In this document: positions 7,490-14,484 of the stretch, in pieces
How positions within the stretch are numbered: the first letter of the stretch is position 1
Layout of the letters: every line of letters starts with the position of its first letter
Assembly: GCA_963922455.1 (NCBI GenBank)
Contig: CAWUIO010000102.1
Location: forward strand, 1 to 23,450
Direction of reading: 5' to 3'
DNA from: CAWUIO01 sp963922455
GTDB lineage: Bacteria > Bacteroidota > Bacteroidia > Cytophagales > Microscillaceae
DNA: 23,450 nt
Notes under the pieces: generated by a model
The model's input: only the letters and a program-made list of their open reading frames with translations
The model's database searches: none
Told to the model about the DNA's origin: nothing
Position numbers and translations under genes: made by a program

Positions 7490-8718
7490 TAGCAAGCTGG
7501 GGCAAAAAATATAGTTTCCTCTTCTTCTCCTGGAAAAGCATACTTTTGATTCCTGTCTTCTGGGGACTTACATGGGTAGCCTATACCCAATCGGGATTAG
7601 TAAGCTTGAAAAAAGAAAAGAGTGAAAAACTGCTCAAAATAAAAGAAGCGAGTAAAAGGTTGGAATCGGTGAGCTCCCAAAGGCGTAAAAATATGGGAGA
7701 GTTGAGCCTAATCCGACAGCGCTTATACCTTCAAAAACGCATTATTGGTGAAATAGAACTCGAGCTTATTCAACTAGACAGTACCATCGCAGCTAGTGAA
7801 AATCTTATCTATAATTTAAAATCAGATTTAAATAAATTACGAGATGAATATGGGGCTATGCTCTACGCAGCTTCTAAAACCTCTTTCCAAATCAACCGCT
7901 TAAATGCAGTCTTTGCCGCCCAAAATATCAATGAGTTGTACCATCGGGTGCGTTATTTTCAACAATATCAGGCTACTAGGAAGACCCAAGTAAACAAGAT
8001 AGAAGAGCTCAGAGAGGAACTTCGCCTGGTTGTGGCCGAGTCTAATCAACAAAAAGAAGAAAAGCTCAACCTGCTGCGCGACAAAAGACAACAGGCCCAA
8101 AAACTCAACCAGTTGGAAAGCCAACAATTCCAAATGATCCGAAACCTCTCAGAAAAAGAATCAGAACTCAAAAAAGAACTTAAACAAGAGCAGGAAAATT
8201 TAAGAAAACTGGAACAACTGATTACCAGTATCGTCCGTGAAAAAGACAATCCTGCTGCCAACGCCCCCACCCGCAAGGCCGCCCCGATCGCTCCGGCCGT
8301 ACTCACTAAAAAATTTACCCGAAAACGGGGCGCTTTGGCTTGGCCCGTGGCTCAAGGCTTTATCAGTACCCGCTTTGGACGGCAAGAACACCCCGTACTA
8401 GAAGGCGTGAAGATTGATAATGCCGGTATCGATATTCAAGTGGTAAGCAGCAAATCTGTGAGGGCCGTGTACGACGGACAAGTGGCTACCGTGGCCGATA
8501 TTCCCGGTATGAAAGGAAAAGTAATCATGGTGCAACACGGCGACTATTTTACGGTATACGCCGGCATCGGAAAAATCCGGGTTAATCCCGGAGATTGGGT
8601 TAGTGAAAGGCAAAGCATTGCCGAAGTAGTAACCGATGCTAAAGGAATTAGCCGTCTGCAATTTCAAATTTGGAAAAAAAGTAACAAACTCAACCCGGAG
8701 GGCTGGCTGCACAAGTAG
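7486..8718 (+). CDS. EnvC-like murein hydrolase activator, degenerate LytM/M23 domain
   Basis: The 410-residue protein has an N-terminal signal or membrane segment (about 10-35), a long coiled coil (about 40-250), a Pro/Ala linker (about 255-275) and a C-terminal LytM/M23 fold (about 282-410). In active M23 enzymes the zinc and catalytic residues are HxxxD, a YxH and HxH. Here they read N312-AGI-D316, YAG (358-360) and R390-L-Q392, so only the Asp remains and peptidase activity is very unlikely. This is the EnvC/NlpD pattern: a coiled coil plus dead LytM domain that activates an N-acetylmuramoyl-L-alanine amidase at the division site. No amidase gene is in the window. The start is fixed by the ATGA overlap with the DUF4292 gene. 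It is the last gene of the dut operon. Confidence 0.88.
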   Translation: MIASWGKKYSFLFFSWKSILLIPVFWGLTWVAYTQSGLVSLKKEKSEKLLKIKEASKRLESVSSQRRKNMGELSLIRQRLYLQKRIIGEIELELIQLDSTIAASENLIYNLKSDLNKLRDEYGAMLYAASKTSFQINRLNAVFAAQNINELYHRVRYFQQYQATRKTQVNKIEELREELRLVVAESNQQKEEKLNLLRDKRQQAQKLNQLESQQFQMIRNLSEKESELKKELKQEQENLRKLEQLITSIVREKDNPAANAPTRKAAPIAPAVLTKKFTRKRGALAWPVAQGFISTRFGRQEHPVLEGVKIDNAGIDIQVVSSKSVRAVYDGQVATVADIPGMKGKVIMVQHGDYFTVYAGIGKIRVNPGDWVSERQSIAEVVTDAKGISRLQFQIWKKSNKLNPEGWLHK

Positions 8719-8736
8719 CTAAGCCCCTTTATTTTC

Positions 8737-8752
8737 AAACGAAGCGTTTTTT
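8737..8752 (+). terminator. Weak candidate terminator at the end of the dut operon
   Basis: AAACG and CGTTT form a 5-bp stem with a 3-base loop, 18 bases after the EnvC-like stop codon, and are followed by a run of Ts and AA. The stem is short and AT-rich at its base. Repeat copy C follows and could also affect transcript ends between these convergent genes. Confidence 0.35.
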
Positions 8753-8785
8753 AATTTCCCTCCCCGCTACGCTCTTCTTTCCCAA

Positions 8786-8915
8786 GGCTTAGGGATGGAA
8801 CGGCCTGTTTGAGCCCGCAAGAGCCCTGTGGGTGAGCCGGCGAGTAGTGAGAGCCCGACCCGCGCGGCTCAATATGTATAATTTGAGACGAGAGCAGAAT
8901 GCGCGGGGAAGCCCC
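8786..8915 (+). repeat. GC-rich structured intergenic repeat, copy C
   Basis: The copy is 130 bases long, from GGCTTAGGGATGG to GGGGAAGCCCC. The stem CCCGCGC (8859-8865) pairs with GCGCGGG (8901-8907) around a 35-base loop that contains a smaller CTCAA/TTGAG pairing. It lies between the convergent EnvC-like and HD/CoaD genes. Confidence 0.88.
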
Positions 8916-8986
8916 TCATCTTTACAAAATAGTAAACAATGGTATTTAGGGTATGTATGGGAGTTCTACTCTATAATGAAGGGAGT

Positions 8987-9991
8987 TTAATGCGGTATAT
9001 ACCGTTTGCTGAATGCTGGGTCAATCTTGCTCAGGTTTTTAATGGAAGAGGAGCTGATGTGTTCAAATTCTTTGTCTGAGGGAATAAACGTAACCTTGAC
9101 CCCCGGCTTCATTTCTTGCATAAAGCGTAATTGGTTGACTTCATAATCCAGATCGTCCCCGTTGCGTAGCCCACGGATCAAGGTTATCTCCGCGTCTACC
9201 TCTTTGTTGGTAAGGTAGTTGGTCAAAAAGCCGCTGAAGTTTTCCGTTTGGCGATACTTCAAAACGGCCAACTGAAGCTGGTCGGTGGCGATGTCTTCTT
9301 TATCTGGGTTAATGCCACGGGCAATGATCACTTTGTCAAAAATATTTTCGGCCTTTTGGAGAATATTTAGATGCCCGTTGTGGAAGGGGTTAAACGAACC
9401 CGGGTACACCCCAATTTTGGGACAGTACACTTTTAAGTACTCAATTAAATAAGACAAATTTTGCGTGTTTTCGGGAAAGCGTTTCTGCATACCCTCCAAA
9501 AATGCCAGGCGGTTTTTCTTATAGACTGGGTAGTCCAGGTACTGATATTCTCTAAAAATCTGCTTTTCCCAAATCATCAAGCGCGAAAAATTCGATTCGC
9601 GTACAATTTTTAAATCTAAGTGGCAAAATAAACTTGAGAGTTCTCCTGAAGGTTGGTGGTTTTTGGTATCCAAGATAATGGATTTGACATGGTCTGTCCG
9701 GGGGTGAGAATCCGCGACTTGCCCGAAGTATTCGGCCGAACTTTCTTCATTATCGGTACGCGTGGGGTCATAGATGGCATCGTGATAAAAAGCTGTGAGT
9801 AAGAGCACCTTACGGTCTTCTTCGGATACGTTTTGGTGTTGATATAGGTGCTCAATATCTTCAATTAGATTACTCAAATGTTCCTCGGTATGAAAATGAC
9901 GGTGGGGTTCTTGCCATTGTTTGGGGAGATCTTTCCAGGATTGGATGCCGTATTCTTCAAATATATCCTGGTACTGTGTGTATAATTCCAT
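8987..9991 (-). CDS. Fusion of HD-superfamily phosphohydrolase and CoaD-like adenylyltransferase
   Basis: This 334-residue protein has two enzyme domains. Residues about 1-185 resemble the predicted metal-dependent HD phosphohydrolases of COG4339: HRHFHTEEH (30-38), YHDAIYDP (69-76, the HD pair at 70-71), the following DNEESSA and a later Asp near 126. Residues about 192-334 look like pantetheine-phosphate adenylyltransferase: VYPGSFNPFHNGH (195-207, the HxGH nucleotidyltransferase motif), NPDK (228-231), RGLRNGDDLDYE (273-284) and ISSSSIKNL (312-320, matching the ISSTxVK segment). CoaD makes dephospho-CoA from phosphopantetheine and ATP in the cytoplasm; its motifs look intact, so the domain could supply CoA or a related nucleotide. 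Stand-alone CoaD is about 160 residues. The gene follows the kinase gene on the same strand after 69 bases and may be co-transcribed. The HD substrate is unknown. Confidence 0.85.
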   Translation of the reverse strand: MELYTQYQDIFEEYGIQSWKDLPKQWQEPHRHFHTEEHLSNLIEDIEHLYQHQNVSEEDRKVLLLTAFYHDAIYDPTRTDNEESSAEYFGQVADSHPRTDHVKSIILDTKNHQPSGELSSLFCHLDLKIVRESNFSRLMIWEKQIFREYQYLDYPVYKKNRLAFLEGMQKRFPENTQNLSYLIEYLKVYCPKIGVYPGSFNPFHNGHLNILQKAENIFDKVIIARGINPDKEDIATDQLQLAVLKYRQTENFSGFLTNYLTNKEVDAEITLIRGLRNGDDLDYEVNQLRFMQEMKPGVKVTFIPSDKEFEHISSSSIKNLSKIDPAFSKRYIPH

Positions 9992-10059
9992 AATCCCTAA
10001 ATAGTCAATCTTGAGAGCCTTGGGGTTGATGTTTTAGTAATAGTTCTATTTTAACCAAA

Positions 10060-11790
10060 TTAATTACTATTGATCAAATAACAAAAATCTTTCTCTCGGG
10101 CCAGAATTCCGGCGGGACTGTGGAACAATTCGGAGTCAAAACTGAGTACTGGGCAGTCTAAATCTTGCAAGACTTGAAAGTTTTGAGCCTCCCGGATGCG
10201 TAAGCGGTTATCTTGAGGTTCGAAGATAATTCCCGATTTTCCGGGCACCGCTTGGTAAGCAAACCTACATAGTCCTTCTAAGGATGCCTGCGAGAGGTTC
10301 CAACGCAAATTATCGAGGGAGAAATACCGATAATGCAGGGAGATGCTGTCTTGATTGCTTTCTTCATAGGCCATAATTCCTAGATGAGCGCATTGTATAT
10401 ATTCGCGGATGCGGTGGGAGGAACGGACCTGGGAAATATTTTGTCCAGAATCATAGAAAAGATACTGCACGCCACCGGCATGTTGAATCACACCCTGCCT
10501 TAGGTCAAAGCCGGGGACAAATACGGGCGTTTGCTCAACGCGAACTTGGTCTCCGATGCGCTCGTCCAGGTAGACCCGTTTCATAAAGCCTTCGTCTAAG
10601 ATGATCCCAAAACTCCCAATTTGAGCAAATTGGGCCTGGGGGCCAAATTGCACATGGCTTAGCCTTTGGAACTGCCCTTGGCCATCCAAGTAATATAGAT
10701 GGCTGGCATCTCGATAGTATAGCTCTTTTTTTCCTAGCCAAAGTGGACCGGGGGGACTGGGTATTTTTTGGATAACTTGGGCTTGACCTCGATTACTCAA
10801 GTTATACACGATCAATTTAGAGGGGGTGAGGATATATCCTTGATGGCCCATACTGTATACCGCCCGGATGGAACCAGCCTCGGCTTCCGTATAAAGTGTC
10901 TGGATACGGAGCGAACCGATTTGAGCCACCGTGGGCTGGGCACTCGTAGGTCGTGGGCTTACTGGTTTAGTAGGCGAGTGACTCGTGCCTGTCACGTCTA
11001 AAAGAAAACGTTCTCCTTGGGCAAACAAACGGGCAAACTGCGATTGCTGGGAGGGCTGGGCAATGGGAACAAAACACTTGGGAACGATCAGGTCCGGGTC
11101 GGAGGCAAAAACCGGAATTTTCCGGATCATCCGTTCGGCTAGGCTTTTGATTTTTTTATGCACTCCCTTAAAAGGGTGTACGTGGGTGAGCAAATTATAC
11201 AGCACCACCGCTAGGGCAAAGTAGTCGCTCTTCTCACTGATTTTACCTTGGTAGAGATGGTCGCGAATATCATCCAACTGCAAACCCCAATGGCTGTGTA
11301 CCGGTGTTTCGTAGGAATCTACATCAATAAAACGAACCTCTCCGGCCAGGTTGGCCATAATATTATAGCCACTTAAATCGCCAATAACGATTTGATTCTG
11401 ATGGGCGTGGGCAAGGGCACGAATGAGCTGTCGGGCAATGGCATATTTTGTACTAGAACCTACTTGGTGGCGTTTACAAAAATTTACACTAAATAGTGTA
11501 GATAAAGGGAAAAAATCAGGCCCCAAAAAATCCATCGTGAAGCCTAAGACTTCACTTTTTTTATGGGGGTGCAAGATAAGTTCTAAAGGTTTGACAAAAG
11601 TAGGGCTTTCCAAAACTTGCAGGGCTTCTTTTTGGGCCCGGCTCATATGCTTGTAATCAGGATTCAAGTAAATTTTGGCTACTTGGCCCGGAAGCTCAGG
11701 GAGGCTTAATATTTTACCTTCTCCTCCCCGTTTTATTTCATGCTCATCCCGGAGGTTTAGCTTAAGGCCACTTTCGGTTATTGCTTTCAT
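10060..11790 (-). CDS. Atypical protein-kinase-like protein with C-terminal predicted beta-propeller-like region
   Basis: The 576-residue soluble protein begins with a divergent kinase domain (about 1-260). Visible elements are a glycine loop KRGGEGK (20-26), a probable ATP-binding Lys in VAKIY (K39), a catalytic-loop equivalent IGDLSGYNIM (136-145) with Asp138 and Asn143, and FIDVDSY (154-160) in place of DFG. SDYFALAVVLYNLLTHVHPF (188-207) matches the helix F region. The domain resembles kinases paired with PP2C phosphatases (YegI-like or TerY-P type), not HipA. A low-complexity linker (about 270-285) leads to about 290 residues of short beta-strand-like repeats, probably a propeller or similar sensor; I do not recognise the family. 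Its ATG overlaps the phosphatase gene stop (ATGA), so the two are coupled and probably reverse each other's action. Confidence 0.8.
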   Translation of the reverse strand: MKAITESGLKLNLRDEHEIKRGGEGKILSLPELPGQVAKIYLNPDYKHMSRAQKEALQVLESPTFVKPLELILHPHKKSEVLGFTMDFLGPDFFPLSTLFSVNFCKRHQVGSSTKYAIARQLIRALAHAHQNQIVIGDLSGYNIMANLAGEVRFIDVDSYETPVHSHWGLQLDDIRDHLYQGKISEKSDYFALAVVLYNLLTHVHPFKGVHKKIKSLAERMIRKIPVFASDPDLIVPKCFVPIAQPSQQSQFARLFAQGERFLLDVTGTSHSPTKPVSPRPTSAQPTVAQIGSLRIQTLYTEAEAGSIRAVYSMGHQGYILTPSKLIVYNLSNRGQAQVIQKIPSPPGPLWLGKKELYYRDASHLYYLDGQGQFQRLSHVQFGPQAQFAQIGSFGIILDEGFMKRVYLDERIGDQVRVEQTPVFVPGFDLRQGVIQHAGGVQYLFYDSGQNISQVRSSHRIREYIQCAHLGIMAYEESNQDSISLHYRYFSLDNLRWNLSQASLEGLCRFAYQAVPGKSGIIFEPQDNRLRIREAQNFQVLQDLDCPVLSFDSELFHSPAGILAREKDFCYLINSN

Positions 11791-12542
11791 GCTCCGTCGG
11801 TCTGAGGTGGCACAAAACGCATACGCACGATACCCACATCATCTCCCGGATGGCACTTATAACGTTTTTCCAAGATATTAAACTTACGGGTAAGCATATT
11901 AGGCAAGTGAATCAGGTTGGTATCGCATAGAAAGAGCTGGATAGGGTCTACTTTCTCTTCTTCCATCAATTCCGGGCGAATACTTCTAAAGGAGTCTACC
12001 CCATCGGTAGAAATGCTCAAATCCTGTGGCCGGTCCAAGCTAAAAAATTGTTCCTGGCTGGCGTACCAAGACGCAAAGGGTTCTTCTAAATAATAAGCCA
12101 GGTATCGGGGCCGATTTTGTTGGTCCAACTCGTGGACGGTTCCATCTACGGCTACAAAACCATCGCCAATCACGTGGACGAAGGCCTGTTTCCTAGAGCG
12201 GTCATACACGCAGAGCAATAAAGTAGCTAAGATTTCCAGGCTCGTAAGCGATAATTGCTTTCGTATGTCCTTTAAGCCGACAAATACTTCTTGGACAATC
12301 CAGCGGTTTAATTCTTGGGCTGTGGGCTTATCGTCTAAGCGAGGAGAGAAAGCCAAATCATGTACTATTTTTTGCACCAACTTCCCAATCAGGGCAGACG
12401 CAAAATGACTGTCCTTACCTGAGGAACAGCCGTCCATAACCGCTGCTACGTGGTAATGTGGGTCCAATTCTTTTTGAAAAATATAATCTTCGCAAAAGAC
12501 GGGATGGTAGTCACCTTTGCGAATTAATGTGTATACCTGCAT
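11787..12542 (-). CDS. PP2C-family protein phosphatase paired with the kinase
   Basis: This 251-residue cytoplasmic protein has the metal-binding pattern of PP2C phosphatases: CEDY (17-20), VMDGCSSGKDS (36-45), VIGDGF (124-129), ISTDGVDSF (177-185) and GDDVGIV (233-239). It probably removes phosphate from Ser/Thr of the partner kinase or its targets. It is the first gene of the minus-strand group, with its stop codon overlapping the kinase start. Phosphatase/kinase pairs of this type often come with a VWA-domain target (TerY-like triad); none is seen here. The 81 bases upstream are shared with the divergent kptA and hold no convincing promoter match. Confidence 0.85.
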   Translation of the reverse strand: MQVYTLIRKGDYHPVFCEDYIFQKELDPHYHVAAVMDGCSSGKDSHFASALIGKLVQKIVHDLAFSPRLDDKPTAQELNRWIVQEVFVGLKDIRKQLSLTSLEILATLLLCVYDRSRKQAFVHVIGDGFVAVDGTVHELDQQNRPRYLAYYLEEPFASWYASQEQFFSLDRPQDLSISTDGVDSFRSIRPELMEEEKVDPIQLFLCDTNLIHLPNMLTRKFNILEKRYKCHPGDDVGIVRMRFVPPQTDGA

Positions 12543-12623
12543 ATATTTTGGGAAGTACGTAACGAATGCTGGTTATCAAAGTATCTACATACTATAATAC
12601 TCACATTAGCCAGAAACTTTACC

Positions 12624-13205
12624 ATGAATGAACAAAAATTAACAAAAATCAGCAAAAGGCTTAGCCTAGTCCTTCGCCACCAACCCCAGCGCATTAAAAT
12701 AGAACTCGACGAACAAGGTTGGGTTGCGGTAGATACCCTACTCGCGGCATTCAATGCGCATTTTTTCAAGCTTTCTCTCGCCGAATTAGAAGAAGTCGTA
12801 GAGCAAAACAATAAAAAACGTTTTGCGTGGAGCGAAGACCGGTCCCGTATCCGGGCTTCGCAGGGGCATTCCGTGGCGGTCAACCTGGGCTACAAACCCC
12901 AGGAGCCACCCCCAATTTTATTTCACGGAACAGCTACCCGTTTTCTAGACTCTATCCGGGCCCAGGGGCTCTTGAAGCAAAAGCGACACCACGTTCACCT
13001 TTCTGCCGATACCGTAACTGCTCACAAAGTAGCTATCCGGCACGGCAAACCCGTCATATTACAAGTGAAAGCCCTCAGCCTGTACCAAAGTGGGACCGCT
13101 TTTTTCATATCAGAAAATGGCGTTTGGCTTACCGAGCAAGTGCCTAGCCCGTTTATTAACTTCCCGGAGGAGCCGATCGGTTCGAGTTCCGTTTTGGGTT
13201 CGTAA
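12624..13205 (+). CDS. kptA: RNA 2'-phosphotransferase (Tpt1/KptA family)
   Basis: KptA removes an internal 2'-phosphate from RNA using NAD+, releasing nicotinamide and ADP-ribose 1'',2''-cyclic phosphate. The 193-residue length is normal. The family's Arg-His-Arg-Arg catalytic set is visible: LVLRHQP (R18, H19), RIRASQGHS (R77) and AIRHGKPVIL (R139). Other family motifs are LFHGTA (99-104), HVHLS (123-127) and ENGVWLTEQVP (164-174). Bacteria lack the yeast tRNA-splicing pathway, so the natural substrate is unclear; RNA repair products or 2'-phosphorylated NAD-like compounds have been proposed for the family. It is divergent from the phosphatase/kinase genes. Its last 50 bases overlap the 3' end of the convergent acetyltransferase gene, so its C-terminal tail (about 178-193) is constrained in two frames. 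Confidence 0.93.
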   Translation: MNEQKLTKISKRLSLVLRHQPQRIKIELDEQGWVAVDTLLAAFNAHFFKLSLAELEEVVEQNNKKRFAWSEDRSRIRASQGHSVAVNLGYKPQEPPPILFHGTATRFLDSIRAQGLLKQKRHHVHLSADTVTAHKVAIRHGKPVILQVKALSLYQSGTAFFISENGVWLTEQVPSPFINFPEEPIGSSSVLGS

Positions 13206-13698
13206 GCCGATAAATCCGGTCCCAACAGCTAAACTCTTCATTCCAGTACTCTTTCATAAATTGAAACCCCACTTTTTCGAGTACCCGAATGGAGGCTTGA
13301 TTTTCCCGTACAACATAAGCGTGCAAAACCGGCATGCCTGCCTTCTCGAAGGCGTGTTGTATAAGCCCTTCAGTCATTTCGGTACCATAACCCCGGCTCC
13401 AATACTTTTGCCGAATCCGGTAACCAATTTCCATTTCCCCTTCATCATTGCGCACGAGGGCCACCGTGCCGATCATATCCAAATCTCGTTTCAAGATGCA
13501 AGCCCAGACCCAAAACTCCTCTTCTTCCTTTTGGTAGGCTTGGATAACCTTTTGGAGGTCCGCCTGATTTTCTTTGCGGCTAAGGGGGCGCCCCGTAGTA
13601 TATTGCATCACTGTGGGGTTGCCCTGCAGGTCGTGAAAAGCGGCTAAATCCTGGGTATTTAATCGTCTTGCGTAAAGCCGAAGTGTCTCAAAAAGCAT
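13156..13698 (-). CDS. GNAT-family N-acetyltransferase (RimJ/RimL-like)
   Basis: The 180-residue product is a single GNAT domain. The start resembles ETxRLxxRxL (TLRLYARRL, 5-13) of RimJ/RimL-type enzymes. The acetyl-CoA pyrophosphate loop is RQKYWSRGYGTE (96-107), and ENQASIRVLEKVGF (132-145) is the typical C-terminal signature. Members acetylate protein N-termini, antibiotics or small amines; the substrate cannot be told here. The C-terminal tail after about residue 164 (NPKRNSNRSAPPGS) is encoded antisense to the end of kptA and looks non-conserved. The gene stands alone upstream of repeat copy D. Confidence 0.9.
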   Translation of the reverse strand: MLFETLRLYARRLNTQDLAAFHDLQGNPTVMQYTTGRPLSRKENQADLQKVIQAYQKEEEEFWVWACILKRDLDMIGTVALVRNDEGEMEIGYRIRQKYWSRGYGTEMTEGLIQHAFEKAGMPVLHAYVVRENQASIRVLEKVGFQFMKEYWNEEFSCWDRIYRLTNPKRNSNRSAPPGS

Positions 13699-13786
13699 GG
13701 ATCATATAAAGGGTTCGGGTGGCAATTTTGTATGGGAATATGCGGCAATTTCCAAGCCATTTCTCTCCAGATCAAGACCTATTTTT

Positions 13787-13916
13787 GGGGCTTCCCGGCG
13801 CGAGCTAGTTTAGGTAGCAATTTGCCCACCTCTGCCCGCGCCGGTCGGGCTCTCGCTACTCGCTGGCCAGCGCACATCCAGCGGCGAGCTCAAACATGCC
13901 GCTCCATCCCTAAGCC
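13787..13916 (-). repeat. GC-rich structured intergenic repeat, copy D
   Basis: The copy is in reverse orientation and 130 bases long. Its stem differs from the other copies yet still pairs: CCGGCGCG (13795-13802) with CGCGCCGG (13837-13844), loop 34 bases. Most other copies have CCCGCGC/GCGCGGG. The paired change supports selection on structure. Purine-rich bases follow the conserved end, as at the partial copy at 38-67. Confidence 0.87.
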
Positions 13917-14202
13917 AAGAAGAAGAGAGAAGAGAGATTTTTGGAGCTGGAAACCAGGAACCCATGACATAGCCTAATTTGCTTGAAAATATAAAGCACC
14001 GGCCTGCCCAGACGTTCAAGTTTTACCGTCTCAACTTGGGCCCCTTCCTCAAGACCGAGCAAGTGTTGTACCATATCCAGACATAGCAATTTGCCCGAAA
14101 AGATTAAGCGGTAATACCATTTGACCCAAGCTGGTATCTATTAGGCATGGACACCAAATCTATCGTCCCGCCTCCCGGATCTAAGTTCCCGGCTCTCAAG
14201 AT

Positions 14203-14338
14203 GGCTTAGGGATAGAGCGGCCTGTCTGAGCTCGTGTAGGCCCAGCGGGGAAAGGCAGCGAGTAGCGAAAGCCCGACCCGAGCGGGGTACTCCCTGTCAA
14301 TCGGGGTAAATTTTTTTAGTCCCGCGCGGGGAAGCCCC
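14203..14338 (+). repeat. GC-rich structured intergenic repeat, copy E
   Basis: The copy is 136 bases long, from GGCTTAGGGATAGAG to GGGGAAGCCCC. The stem CCCGAGC (14277-14283) pairs with GCGCGGG (14324-14330) with one mismatch, around a 40-base loop, the longest in the set. The right arm also contains the self-palindrome CCCGCGCGGG (14321-14330), so an alternative fold is possible. It looks the most decayed of the full copies. Confidence 0.82.
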
Positions 14339-14430
14339 TGAACTAGCCCTGTTTATTGTACTAATTCAAGAAGCTTGCGGATATAAAAAGGCAATTTTGA
14401 GAAAGAAATCAGAATGTCCTGTAGGCTACT

Positions 14431-14459
14431 TTTGGGGTGCTATTATTTCTCGTATTTTG
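14431..14459 (+). promoter_or_regulatory. Possible promoter for the acetoacetate decarboxylase-family gene
   Basis: TTTG at 14431-14434 and TATTTTG at 14453-14459 are separated by 18 bases. The -7 box is one base shorter than the TAnnTTTG consensus, so this is a weak call. The implied leader before the ATG at 14485 is about 20 bases. Confidence 0.25.
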
Positions 14460-14484
14460 TGTCAAAATTAACCTTTCACACCTT

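Larger units (their letters stand above)
13699..14484. other. Long divergent spacer holding two intergenic repeats
   Basis: 786 bases without a convincing gene separate the acetyltransferase and decarboxylase starts. Repeat copies D (13787-13916, reverse) and E (14203-14338, forward) lie head to head, with their conserved GGCTTAGGG ends facing one another across 286 bases. That middle part has no recognisable gene. A 13-base word, TAGCAATTTGCCC, occurs both in the copy D loop (13815-13827) and in the middle part (14084-14096). Open frames across the repeats have no protein-like character. Confidence 0.6.

Noticed and set aside
10060..11790. HipA-type toxin kinase
   Set aside because: Glycine loop, GDLSxxN and DVD motifs and the PP2C partner fit Ser/Thr kinase-like proteins of the YegI/TerY-P type; there is no HipB-like antitoxin.
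8987..12542. Kinase, phosphatase and HD/CoaD fusion as a phage-defence island
   Set aside because: No nuclease, toxin, mobile gene or known defence partner is present; the CoaD motifs suggest ordinary metabolism.
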